Notes under the pieces: generated by a model
Databases searched by the model: none
Told to the model about the DNA's origin: nothing
What the model saw: the letters and a program-made list of their open reading frames with translations, nothing else
Origin: Rhizomucor pusillus
Taxonomy: Eukaryota; Mucoromycota; Mucoromycetes; Mucorales; Lichtheimiaceae
Reading direction: 5' to 3'
NCBI GenBank assembly: GCA_900175165.2
Contig: FWWN02000627.1
Coordinates: forward strand, 315,036 to 379,035
DNA: 64,000 bases
Position numbers and translations under genes: made by a program
In this document: positions 10,757 through 22,714 of the stretch, one piece after another
How the letters are laid out: each line of letters starts with the position of its first letter
Numbering within the stretch: position 1 is the stretch's first letter

Positions 10757-12215
10757 TCACATCGTGCCAGCCAATGGATCGGGCAAATCCATGGAGCGGG
10801 TGTAGCTATCAAGGTCATCCAGTGCCTTTCTAAAGTCACGGTTTTTCAAGAGATTGTGTTGATGGCGCAGAGTTACGCACAGCGCATCGATAGTGACTTT
10901 GGTCAGGATGTCGACGGATTCTTGGTTGGCGTAAAAGTCGGCCCGGCCCACAAACGGATCCAGGATCCAGTGGCCCCAAATCTCGTGCAAGACAGAGTGA
11001 TCCACCTATGATTTTGTAGTGCGGTTAGAATGTGAGGACGCCCAAATATATATTTAACGATGGGCTGTTACCTTTTCTGCCACTGCTTTGCGCAGTTGCT
11101 CAGTGTCAGGGTTTTCTACGACTTCCTTTGGGATCTTTAGCTGATCAGCTCGCTCCTTGAGATGCTTCCTCCATTTCGATCGAAAGTTAGCGACATTAGA
11201 TTGCAGGGTTTGTACGAATCGGTGCTTGGAGTTGACAGGTTCGCTTTTATACACACTGTTTGCGATAACGGTTGCCTCGTCGTCTGTGATAAACCGGCTT
11301 CGAACAAACACGCGTCGCTGCCGCCGCCAGTACTCCTTTTCCTTTGCTTTGGAGTTCATGGCCGTATCGTCCAAGACAGGTGCATCTTGCTTTAGTGGCA
11401 CGTTAAGTGACTCGCGAGGATATGCAAATTCTGGACCGCGGCGTGATCGCACAGTAGTATTTGTAGTAGGAGGAGCGGCAGTTTTGGCGTTTAGGTAAGG
11501 GCTGGATGCGCTTACATTGATGATAACCGGTGATGTGGGGGAGGGGATGGATGGTCTTTGCTGTTGTTGCTGCTGTGCTGGAGGGTGTTGCGGTGGTGAT
11601 GTGGTGGTAGGTAATGTATCTGCTGCTACTTGCTGTCCTCGCTGCTGTCGCTTTTCATGTTTTTGTCGTGCATGGTGTATATGAGATCGAGGTTGCTGTT
11701 CTTGTTGCTGTTCGCGATATCTGTGACGTTTAGATGGGACAGGTGGGGTGATCTTGGCTTCGCTGAAAGATAAGATGGCTTCGTATGGGCGTTTCTTGGC
11801 TGGCATTTTGCTCATATCGACCATCGGGGCAGTTCGGATGTCAGATACTGGTAAGCCGTCTAATTCTTCCATCTGGATGTCCCGATTGTTGCGTGGTGAA
11901 AAGAACGGCTGAGGTTCGGCTAAAGCATGAAGAGAGGTAAGCAACAGGATGGACGGTTAAGCAATTAATCAAGTTTACCAGGAGCTGGAGGAGAAGATGA
12001 TGATGCCACGAGAGCTGCTGTGGCTCGTTTGCGCGGGGGAAGATGTTTGGTAGGGACAGCTAATGATGGCTGTTCGATTAATCGCCAAGCGAGAAGTCAA
12101 ATTCTCAAGGAAAGAACATACCTCTGCCTTTTCCTTTGTCTGATGGACTAGATGCAATGGAAGAGGCGCCAGATTTATCGTCTTTGCTGGAGATAGCAGC
12201 GGTTGTCTTCGCCAT
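10757..12215 (-). CDS. unrecognised basic, Q/P-rich, probably nuclear protein
   Basis: Four exons on the minus strand fit in frame: 12215-12122, 12059-11979, 11919-11072 and 11005-10757, giving 423 residues. The start at 12215 gives MAKTTAAISS, followed by a basic cluster PPRKRATAA near residue 42 that could be a nuclear localisation signal. Residues about 110-210 are low complexity (Q, H, P, S runs). The C-terminal half is different: charged, helical and better ordered, with EYWRRQRRVFVRSRF, FRSKWRKHLKERADQ and, across the last splice, HEIWGHWILDPFVGRAD. That pattern of a disordered start and a folded, basic end suggests a subunit of a chromatin or transcription complex. I do not recognise the family, so no function is assigned. 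Confidence 0.7.
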
Positions 12216-12577
12216 CGGGGTAAGTTAGAAGAGGTGGAAAAAGGCGTTGGCTCCAGCTCTGGATGGTCCGAGGCGCATTTAAATATCTTTTGCCAAAGTC
12301 CGACCACAAACTGCCACTTTGGGCAGCCTGGCCGCAGTCTTTCGTAAAACCTATATATCCTTTATCGTGCAAGAATATCACAATGAAACGGGTCCTCACA
12401 TCATTCATTCACAGCCGCGCTGCTCTAAACAATACTTTGGCATTTTATTGGAGACAAGTAACGGTCTTACGAAACGGGACTGTGGACAATGGAGGCTGTA
12501 TTGATGACCCGCAAACTTTGTGTCACCAGGTCGTTCTCTATTGTCTCTAGAAGGTACAACAAAGATGTCAAGCTAGT
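12216..12577. other. intergenic region between two minus-strand genes
   Basis: This is the promoter of the basic-protein gene (10757-12215) and the 3' flank of the VWA8 gene. A pyrimidine/A-rich stretch with TATATATCC near 12350 could be part of a promoter on either strand. No gene is seen. Confidence 0.4.
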
Positions 12578-15500
12578 CTATTTCACCATGGATGCTAAGA
12601 ATAAGGCTTTCATAATCTTTGGAAGGTCCTTGTTTTCGGCACATATATGAGCCTGGCTACCCAATGCCTTTTTCAATCTATAAATGTTTTTGAGTTGCTG
12701 CCCCAAGCTATTGTTGACTAAGCACTTTTACTTACTGCTCTGCCTGATCTTGAAGTGATCCGATAAATATCATTTGTGCGGTAACTCTATCGTCAGATTT
12801 CAAGACTACAGCGAGTTGAATGAGATACATTGCAGTTATTTAATGTAAGCAACAAACTTTACCGCGAGCGATATCTGGAGGATGGATATTATACTGGGAG
12901 ATGTTTGCATCTGACAGCACAACTACAAAATAATCGTCGGCTTCTTCTTTAACTATTTCCTTGACAGAGTGAGACGCAGCACCCAAAGTATTATCTATCA
13001 TCACCCAGCAGTGAGCTCCAACCGGTCGCAGCGTGCAGCTTCTTCAAGAATCTTTATCTACTTGCCTCCGCTTAAACAATATTGAGAATGAGCGCGCATC
13101 TTGTTGATAATCTCAAATTCCTCCTTCTCGGTTTTGGGATAGTGACCAGGTGTGACAAACTCAATGTTGGCACCGTCGCCGCTGTGTCCAATGATTCGAT
13201 AGGCGAACTTGTGCTCGAATCCTCTAAAGGACTCCATCAACATGAGAGCAACTTCGAGCGAGCGCTCAAGTCGTCGATCGTGGGTATTGAAGCGGAACAT
13301 ACTGTTGGAAGGAAGCGTTAACATCACATACAGCATTTGAGCCCAGGTTCTGTTATGCTTATATACTTGCCTAGCAGACAAGTCAAACACAAAGTTCATG
13401 CGTTTCGGCTTGTCCTGGAAGAGACCGATCTCTGGGTCATCGTCGCCGCGTTTGCGGTAAATAGAGCGTTCTCCTGTTAAGCCTTCGATGCTAACAAAGA
13501 GTTTAGAACTGGGTATATACAGTTTAGACTACATCTTTTTTTTTTACGTACATCTTGGTATCATCCAAATCGCCTGAAGCTTGGTTCTTGAGCCAGACTC
13601 GTTCCTTGTTCTTTGCCTCGACACTCTCCAGAATAACTCGGAGCTCGCGGACTTCGCGTCGAATGTTTTCCATGTACTTTTGAAACACCTAAAAGCTGCA
13701 AGATTAGCCCATGTATCGCGAAACCGACCGCGGATGGGCACATGCCTTATAATCGCCTTGTGTCATATCTAATTTACTCAACATCTTCTCCATAGCTTGT
13801 GCGTGCATTTCCCTGTACGTAAACATCCCATCCTGTTAAAACTTTTCCTGACGCTCCCGTTCCAATCATGCCATGTTCTTATCTTACTTTTGGGCTTCAG
13901 TAACTTGCTCCGGTTGGTCGCTCGCGGTGCGCTGATAACGGACAATGAATTTGTAAGCCATTGTCAAGCTGCGTGCAACATCCATCCTAGCAGAAACTTA
14001 CAAGTTTCAGGTTGTTGATATCCTCAAAAGTCGCTTCTTCGCGGCCTTCTTCGTTCATGTTCCCGCCTGAACCATTGAAGCCGCCGCCCTTGGCGCCTCC
14101 ACCACCTTCACCTCCTTCGCCGTCGCCGGTACCTTGACGACCGCCCGATCCTTCGCCAGACCCCTCGCCGCTGCATTTGCCTTGTTGCTGTCGTTTCTGC
14201 CCAGTACCATTCTCTCCAGGGATACCCTCGGGCACACCTTCAACTGCATTGCCTTGTTCTTCCTAGAAAATTAATGAAATTGGAAAATTGTTACCAAACT
14301 ATGGCGTTAGACAGCAGAGGTGATTATTGTTACCTTGTCTGTTTCATAGATAATGGAAAGCACTTTCTGGTCTACTCCCACCATCTGCTTCCATGTCTGT
14401 GCAGCTTTGTGCAACTCGGATGCCTGGACCTGCCACACGCGGACAACACCGCTGTTATCCATAGTAACGAGGTTACCATTAGGTAATTCACACAGGGATG
14501 CAGCGTGGCGTTCTACTTGGAAACGTGCAAATGTTGCGACAGGATATTCACTGTAGTTATCGAAAAGATTAGAGCTGCAAGTCTGGATGGTAAGAATACA
14601 TATATATATATATATATATATATATGTGGCTTACGATTCGGTGCTGCTCAAATCAGCAAGCGGCAGTTTGATCCTCCAGACTTGATGCCGGCCAGGGTTC
14701 AAAATATCGAGCCAAGTTTCAGGGCGACCATCCTGTGTGTGTGCTTGATCAGTATCACAAAATTCACAGCAAAGAATAATAATAAATTTTACCGTGGGTG
14801 GATGGACAACAGCAAGCTGCTGCGATCGAGTCAGGTAAAGTGCACTGCCCTTGATGCGAGCAGGTGCCTCGGTGCCCTCGGGGATGGATCGGTTGAGGTA
14901 CGCAAAGAGGTCAACTTGGCCGTTTCCATTGATAAAGTTTTCAAAAGAGCATCCTTGCAAGACGCTTCCGAACTTGGTGGGCTTGGTGTTTTGAGCGAAT
15001 TTGCAACCAGGTCTACAGATGACGAAAGTATGAGTATAAATGCTGCGTAATATCTGAAAGATCGGATATACTTGCGCAAATTCGTGGTAAAAGATAGTCG
15101 CTAATTCGCCTACAGGCTGACCGTTCTGGCCTAGCACTTGGACGGGTTCAAGGATTGACGGGATCAGCTCGCCTTGCTTAGGGTACACAGCATAGGTCAT
15201 GGCGTCGCGACTGCCAGCTGCGAACCACAGACTGGGTTCAATGACAAACAGCTGCTTGACTGGAAAGAGTGTATTAGAATGGATATGAAGTATCTTAAAT
15301 TAACCATTTACATACTGCGTGTCGGCAAAGTCATCGTAAATTGCTTAGAGGAATTGAAGTCAAGGACAGCAATGTTGCTTTGGTCTTCTTGATAAAATAC
15401 TACATTGCAGAGCTTATGGTCAGTCACCTTGCAGCTAGTGAAAGGGTTTAAATATTTAGCTTACCAAGGATACCGATGGATGCAAGTTCACTGCACATGA

Positions 15501-18500
15501 TGGATTTGACCGGCTCCATTCCTCGCAGCTTGTGCATGAACATGTAAGTCTCATGTGCAATAGAAAAACAACAATGAGCTCATGTTTTTACTTACGACGA
15601 CAGACATGATCGTCTTTTTGTTAAAGTCGCAGCAAAGCAATTCATTGTTTGAAGGATTATGCAATGTGAGATATTTCACAAGTCCATCGACGCGAACCAC
15701 AGAAATACGAAGACGAGGCGGTGCTGCAGATCCATGTTAGCGACTTAATAGAAGCAAATATCAGGATTGACTTGCCTCTTTGCAACGGGAAGTACTCGTA
15801 CAGATCAATGCTATCGACGTTCTGGTGTCTTGGATCAATTCGATGCAAGGTGACTGGATTGGTAGTCACAACGAAAAGCGAACCATCGTCGAGAGCTGCA
15901 ATGTCCAAAGCTTCGCCGCGAGTTGGGACTTCAAAGTTGTAAAGTAGCTCCGAGAACACGATGGATCGGCTTTCCTTGCGATCTAGTGCACGGATCTTTT
16001 TGCCGACTTCCAAATCCCATCCGCCCTGTAGTTTGTCGAGCGTAAGCAAATGTCACGTAATAAATAGGATGATAACTTACTCGAATGGCCATTTCAGAGG
16101 CCTCAATCGAAGCTTGCAAACGCTTGCTTTGCTGCACACGACTCCATCGTTCACTTAGGATCGGTTCTCCCAATTCAATGATATCACCTAGATTCATGCT
16201 GAAATCGGATTCGAGACCGATAGGGATACCATGCTTTTCAAAGATCTCGATAAGCAGCTCCTTGGATGCTTGGTCGTACTGATCGAAATCGAAAACATTT
16301 TGCATGATCTTGGAAATGCCTTCGCCTGGATAATTCTGGCAAATATACACAACATTTAGACACCAATCACCTAGTGCCAAAATTTCCTCATTGCCTCTTA
16401 CTAACCTGCAAGTGGAGGACAATGTTGACAAGCTCACGCGTAGAGTATGGGTAGGAGATAAGGCTAAAACAAGCAGGTTACAACAAAGTCTAGTTTTCAT
16501 CCCGGTGTTTGCAACGTGTGCTCACCCTTCATCCACGAGTTTTCGAAGATCCGTGAATGCACTCGATAACTTTTCAAGAAGATCTTCTGATACGCCGGGA
16601 CCGTATTTACGCAAGAGGTAGAGCTAAAATCGCATAGCGTTAGATTCGACAATACTGTCAATCGAATGACAATAATCTGTTACCTCCGACTCCTTGTCAG
16701 GGTTATCGACTGCGTGGCTATATGAGAAGAAGAGAATCTACGTCAGTGGTATCAAAGTTACGGATGTAAAGATAGATATGTACCAGCTAAAAACATCACC
16801 AATTTCTCGGTAGAAATCATTTCCTGATTGAATAACATATTTAGTATACATCCTGCAAAATAGTTCCATGCGATTATGTACCGAGGAAAGGATAGCCTAA
16901 AATGATTACACGGTCAGTCGCTGTAAGATATCTTTGCAACAGCTTCGACTTACCAGGTCTGTTGGCAAGCACGATCATCCGGAAATTCTAAGAGAAAAAA
17001 AGAAACATGTGAGGCGTCTGTATGAGGTTAACATCTCCTAGAAGAATAGCTTACTGGATGGACAAGAATGTATCGATCGTTCTCTTGGACATCCGACTCT
17101 TTGGAAACGATGCGTCTTCCATCACCCAAAACCATCTGACCATCCTCGACCAAACTCTTGAGGACGGCGGTGACATAGGTCGGTGCCTTGTCGGCCTCGT
17201 CGACGACCAGAATGGTACCGTGCTGCACAGCTTTTACAAGAGGTGAATCTTCAAAGATAAGCACACCCTCGCGGATGGCCGGCGTTGTCGTCAAGCTCTG
17301 AACAGTGCTATCACGATGAAGCTGGATATATTCTCTGGGAAGTCGCAGAAGCTGCAAAAAGTAGTCTGCGAGCTTGTTCTTGCCTACACCTTGGTTACCA
17401 ATCAGCAGCAAGTGGTCACCGAGCTGGAAATCCTTGAGCATTTCTCGCAGAATCTCAGTGTGTGCAGGGTTTTCATGGAACACAATGTTCGGAATCAGCA
17501 TTGGATCGCCTCCTTGGAAGACAGGTTCGGTAACGTTTCCAATCTTGACTTGCTGAGGGTTTTCTTTCGAAGGCAAGACCTCAATCGTGAGCTAGATGAT
17601 AGTGTAAGTCAATTCTTGTGTCTGTGTGAGAGATGGACTGTTTACTACCTCGTCAATGGGAGTATCTTTCTTTGGAGGATATATGCCGTTCGCAATCATC
17701 AACTCATGCAGTGCAGTCTTTGCAGCCACAGGCATGAATCGAGAAAGTGCGGCCTTGAGCACAGCGTTGTAAAGATTCTCGTCTGGGAAGTAAGCCAAGC
17801 GACGGCAGATACGGATCAGCTGGCGAGTGGAAAGAGCGCTGGACAGCATTCTGACGGTTTCGTCCGTGTCGCGACGCAGTCGTCTGGCAAACGTCAACAA
17901 CTGTCCTAGCTTGTCTTCATTCACACCTGGTGACAGAGTCTCTAGTACCAACTGCTCTTCCTAAGACAAGTTTAAGTAATGTGCCGCTAGAGATAACAAT
18001 ACGCTGGTGCTTACTTGAGAAGGCAAGCTGTCAACGACAATAAAGTGGAACATGGAGAGGACTTCAGCGGTGAGCCATGCACCAGCTTTAGCATCACTTT
18101 GTCCGCTAACACCTGCTCTGGCAAGTGCAATGATGCGGAAAGATGGGTGAATAGGGATCAGGCGTTTGGCATCTAAATCCTCTATGCTCATTTTGGACTT
18201 CTTCATGAGCTTCTCGTATCGATGTGCGTTTACCAAGCGTGTTCCGTCGGGAAGCTGCATCTCGCGTTCACTCACGAGGCGCTGAAGAGTATTGAGTGTT
18301 CCGTAAGAAAGCGCTTCGATGCCATCGAGTACAGCCAAGTGACCGTGGATAGCTGCTTCAACAAGCAAAGAGTTCTGACAAAGTGCAATGTTTTGTGAGG
18401 AAATAAACGCCAAGACATATAAACCAAGTAGACCATACCTCCCACACAGTGTCTCCTGAAGGTGTTGTGGAGCGTCTCTGCAACAGGTCTCTGGAAGACA

Positions 18501-20360
18501 TATCTCTGTACAGTGGAATGTAGTCGATTGTGTAACCAAGGTTCCGTGCAACTGTCAAAGAAAAAGAAATGCGGGGTAAACTTTGATGTTCCGTGGGGAT
18601 CTGTGGCACGATCACTTACAATGTCGGACAAGCGCCGATTTGCCTACGCCCTTGTGTGTACCAATCAAGCAAATGTCACGACCACCGGCGTGCACGAGCA
18701 CCATCGAGGTGAATATCTCGCGGTGGTAAGGTGTCTCTACAAAGAATTCGGCCGGGCTGAACGGGCTGGGACCGCAGGCGATCGGAAGCCCGAGAGCAGC
18801 TTGCTGCTCCACATGCGAGAATGTAGCAATAGCGTGGCTGATCAAGTGGCTTTCGTCAACGGAAAGCTTCGGTTCGCGGGCCTGCAGGTTTTCCAGTTTA
18901 TATCCAGAAAATGTCTGCTTCACTTCCTCGTGAGCTTCAATGACTCGACCTCGAATACCGAAACGTCTGTATGCGGATTCGATCACGCCTAGCTGTTCAA
19001 GGTCGCATGTAGGAAGCAGTGGATAGGGGTATAGCAAGTCTACTAGGAATCTAGGGTGTACGTGCGGCAAAGACGCCAAAAGTGTAGCCAGACTATCTAC
19101 CGTCATTGGGAATTCCGGTACTTCAATTTCTCTAGTCGCGCTCTTATCGCGCTGGATACTCAAAACTTTGCTCACAGAGATGAGCTTTTCTAGTAGATCT
19201 CGCGGTGCCTTATTGTTGGTAAGTGATAAAAGTTGTTCTAGTTGAGTGCTGTAGCTTGGTGCTCTAATATCTCGACTCTGGAAGCGAGAGCGAAGTGGCG
19301 GATCTAAGGGATAACCAATGTATGGCGGTACGGGGAGACCTAATTTGAGCAGTGATAAGTATATATCTCCTTACTATCGAAGATCATGCTTTACCGAGAG
19401 CAAACACAAGGAATCGTTCATTCACTTTTTCAAACTTTGAATAGCCCAAGGAAGAGCCTGTCACTTCCTTGGTGGTCAAAAATCGTCCATCTTCGAGTGT
19501 CATTTCACGATTCTCCAAGAGATTGTTCAAAATTGGAAGCACGTTGCGCTCTGCCTTTTCGATACCGTCCAGAACCAAGATACGGCCATGGATGGCAGCA
19601 CGGACAGCTGCCTGATCCACGTAGAACGATGTTCCATTGCTCAATTCACGACGCTGCTTGAGATCAGCGTCAGTAACGTCCTTTGATAATGCAACGTATT
19701 CAATTCTGCAACCGGTTTCCGTTAGTATCCGCAAAATAATCAGTTTGTAAACATTACATACTCGCGCTGGGTCATTTCTGCATATTTCATGACCAAAGAT
19801 CTTCGCAAAGGACCTGGAGGACCAATGAGGAAAATATCTTGACCAAGCTATACATATTCTATTAGGATTTGGAACAATCCATTATAACAATTATCGCGTA
19901 TGTGTACCTTATCTTTCTGCATAATCCTGTAGCAACATGAATGGTGATTAGTTGCATAGTACAATATCCACAAGACAGGGAGGGACTTACCATCGAAGAT
20001 GCCGCAATATTTCCTGTGGCAAAATCCAAGTAAGCGGATCGTTTTAAAACCGTCCCTCATTTTTTTTCTTTTTACCTGAGAGCCTTCGTAGAAAGGACCT
20101 TTTACCTCGGGTACGAGTTCAGGGTTCTCTGCTGGAACAACTGGCATAACGACATCGCCGATGCGCACCGACTTGACATTAACTACAGTGTAGTGTGAGA
20201 GGCAAGGGAATAAGTAAGGTTATGCAGCAGGGATAGCAGCACCTTCGTGAATAAGATCGTCTTCTTCAGAGTCGGACCAGCCGCCTTGAGTTTCTGACAG
20301 GGCTCTGCCCAGTTGCCTCAGCCGCCGTCTAGCCTGTTTCTGCTGCTGATTAGCCGACAT
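12578..20360 (-). CDS. VWA8: VWA8-like ATPase (three AAA modules plus VWA domain)
   Basis: This gene of many short exons encodes a protein of about 1,900 residues, matching VWA8, a dynein-like/MoxR-related AAA+ ATPase that is mitochondrial in animals. AAA 1 (about 20000-19390) has the degenerate P-loop LIGPPGPLRRSLV followed by ILVLDGIEKAERNVLP. AAA 2 (about 18700-18050) has GTHKGVGKSAL and LAVLDGIEALSYGTL. AAA 3 (about 17500-17050) has LIGNQGVGKNKL and the Walker B run ILVVDEADKAPTYV. The C-terminal VWA domain (about 13400-12578) has the MIDAS motif DLSAS, formed across an intron with a GC donor at 13380, then RIIGHSGDGANIEF, a KEEADDYFVVVLSDAN block, and a tail SLGQQLKNIYRLKKALGSQ ending at the TAG at 12578-12580. 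The start at 20360 (MSANQQQKQA) gives an arginine-rich N-terminus; a mitochondrial presequence is possible but not obvious. No frameshift is needed once introns are removed. Confidence 0.9.
14598..14625. repeat. (TA)n microsatellite in a VWA8 intron
   Basis: A run of about fourteen TA units lies inside an intron of the VWA8 gene, next to exon sequence. It is a simple-sequence repeat likely to vary in length between strains. Confidence 0.9.
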
Positions 20361-21460
20361 GTCGATCGTGGCCAGAAGGGTATATAAAGCGTGAGGCGCT
20401 CGCTGACAAAGTGTATAAGTAGCCCGCGCCCAATATGGTAAAACTGATCAGTCAGCCGTCGGGAATTCTGCGATTTCATGTGAGTTTCGAATACCTGGAC
20501 TGTGTCCGCAGGTTAACATATCAATCGTCGATACTGCTGCCATGCTAACAATGTGCTGTGTCCCTGAGATACTTGAGCTCCCATCTTTGGAGGGTCGAAT
20601 CTATAGTAATATAGCAAGCTGTTATCTTTTTATGAATATATATACATCTGCAACAGTATTGTATGGAGAGTTTGCAGACGTTCGTATACATACAAAGCTT
20701 ACGTGATAAGCAAGCTCGATGATGGACAATTTTTACCACTCCAGACAAGTTATTGATGGTGTCCAGTTTTGGATATGATGTTTTCATATATTATCAGAAT
20801 CGTTTAAAAATTTAAGAATTTCGTATGGACTGGCTTTCCCGCTCATCATCGCTGCTATCCTTGTTGTCCCGTGTCTCTTTTTGTGATAGCTGATAACTTT
20901 GCGTTATTTCAGTTGCTAGGCCAGAGAGTAATATATCTCTACAGCGGATATGTATTATTACTCTTGCTCTATGTGAACCACTCTGCAGCCACAGAGAAAA
21001 ATGTCTGGCTGCTTCCGTAGAACTTGAAAATACATGTAAAGTCACCTGTCTCTAAAGTGTAGTTAGTGTACTATATCATATCAAGGGTATTTGCTATGAT
21101 AGTTCAAGACTCTTCCTATACGATCTTCGAAAGCATATAAATGGAGGATGTATTACTTGCATAGTTTGTGAAAACTCAATTCTGTCCATGTGCTGATCAA
21201 ATTATAGCAACTCACCCCACGCGGTTGAAAAAGAGCTGATGTTTAGAGAAGAAGGCTTTGAATGGTGTCAATGTGTAGCATCTGACCATGATGTAAAATA
21301 ATGTTGGGGAAATGATGCAACCCTGTAATAACAGTAGGTCGCTTTTTTCTTTGCAGATCTTTAATGTCTTTTTTTGGGTGGGTTGGGGAGTTCATTCCAG
21401 ATGATTTCATGCGACAACGGCACAGGGCTATGTACATGGCACAACAGTAGCACGCAATGA
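20361..21460. other. intergenic region upstream of VWA8
   Basis: About 1.1 kb with no supported gene. The first 100 bases next to 20360 should hold the VWA8 promoter. The rest is AT-rich, with only short ORFs on the minus strand that lack any recognisable motif or splice-consistent extension. Confidence 0.45.
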
Positions 21461-22489
21461 TTATCGGTCTTTTGACCGAGTAAAGGAGAACCACCGCCGC
21501 GCACGCGCAGCCAAGGTTGTCTTCTTTTCCTTTTCGGGAGGTGTGGTGCTACTACTCTTAGCGGTGGATTGTCGCTGAGGCGAGGATGGTGGTAGTTGTG
21601 TCGATGGCAACGATACTGATCTTGCTACCTTCGGCGTTGTTCGTGGTGGTGGAGGTAGTACTCGTTGTTGTTGTTGCTTTAGGGGCATCGGTTTTCTATC
21701 TGGTTGCTGCCACTGCGGAGGCGGTGGTTGCTGAGGTTGTCGCTGCTGATGTTGCCTACTGTGATGACCCCTGGTATTCGGCGGCGGTACTCCTTTGGTC
21801 GTCGTCGCTGTTGTGCTATTTGTAGCCGCGCTGCTAACGCTCGTGCTGCTGCTTTGCCTGTGATTATTATCGCCTGATCTCGCTGGGCGACGATGATGCG
21901 GAGGCGGCGGACTTTTGGGCCTACTGGCATTGCTACTAGTTAGTGCTGATAGTGGCAAGTCGTCATCGTGGATCCTGGTTCGAGGCGGTGATGGGCGGCG
22001 CATGGCATAATCCGGACGCGGAGATACTGGCTTCACTGCGGCGACGGCCGGAACCATCATCATCATCATTGGTTGTGGAGGAGGAGGAGGACTTGTACAG
22101 CCTCCGTGCGGAGGTCGGGGCGGAGGATAGTAACAGTAAAGCGGGTACATTACAGGTGTTGTTGATCCGCCGGCAGCGGCGGTAGATACTGGCGGTGGAG
22201 ATGAAATGTTGTAAAGCGGGACTGGAGATGATGGTGACAACAGCGGCGGCAGTGGACCGGGAGGATAACATCGCTGTTTGGGCGACGCTGGCCTGCTGCT
22301 ACGTGATCTGTCTGGAGGCGGTGAAGGTGCTCGATGATGGCGGGCTTGATGCATATCATGCCTTGGACCTGATGCAAGCGAGGATAATGTTGTTGGTGCT
22401 GTTGTTGTGGAAGAAGGCGGTGATGGCGGTATGGACCGTTGCCACGGCGAAGACGGGACACCACCGTTAGCGTGGTCAATCTGAAGCAT
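21461..22489 (-). CDS. proline/serine-rich low-complexity protein, unknown
   Basis: A single long open frame on the minus strand runs from 22591. The first roughly 34 residues are encoded by a pyrimidine-rich stretch that looks like leader or intron, so I place the start at the internal methionine at 22489 (MLQIDHANGG), giving about 342 residues. An acceptor-like TTGAG just before that ATG leaves room for an upstream exon. The protein is dominated by P, S, H, Q and T with runs of PPPP and QQQQ, typical of an intrinsically disordered protein. It ends in a basic tail (KEKKTTLAARARRWFSF, then TRSKDR), which could be a membrane- or nucleic-acid-binding end. Low complexity also opens long frames on the other strand. 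No domain is recognised. Confidence 0.55.
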   Translation of the reverse strand: MLQIDHANGGVPSSPWQRSIPPSPPSSTTTAPTTLSSLASGPRHDMHQARHHRAPSPPPDRSRSSRPASPKQRCYPPGPLPPLLSPSSPVPLYNISSPPPVSTAAAGGSTTPVMYPLYCYYPPPRPPHGGCTSPPPPPQPMMMMMVPAVAAVKPVSPRPDYAMRRPSPPRTRIHDDDLPLSALTSSNASRPKSPPPPHHRRPARSGDNNHRQSSSTSVSSAATNSTTATTTKGVPPPNTRGHHSRQHQQRQPQQPPPPQWQQPDRKPMPLKQQQQRVLPPPPRTTPKVARSVSLPSTQLPPSSPQRQSTAKSSSTTPPEKEKKTTLAARARRWFSFTRSKDR

Positions 22490-22714
22490 CCTCAACAGGA
22501 AGAATACAGGTGTGTGAGAGTGAAATAATAAAGGAAAGAAGAAGAGAAATAGAGTTGCTGCCTTTTTGGACTTGCAAACTGTACTTGGCATGCGGCATTT
22601 ATTTGTATGCAGCGAGAGCTAACTCGGGATAACGCATTGCATAAAAGAGTAAACAATTAGGCGGGAAGCAAATGGGAAAAAAGGACTAAGAACGGGATGA
22701 TTACAAAATGCTGG

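Noticed and set aside
12578..20360. Interpretation of the region as two or three separate ATPase genes
   Set aside because: The order of three AAA modules and a C-terminal VWA domain, with continuous splicing and no internal start-plus-promoter, fits one VWA8 gene.
21586..22479. Several long ORFs on both strands over the proline-rich gene
   Set aside because: Low-complexity CCN/GGN sequence opens all frames; only the longest minus-strand frame was kept, at moderate confidence.
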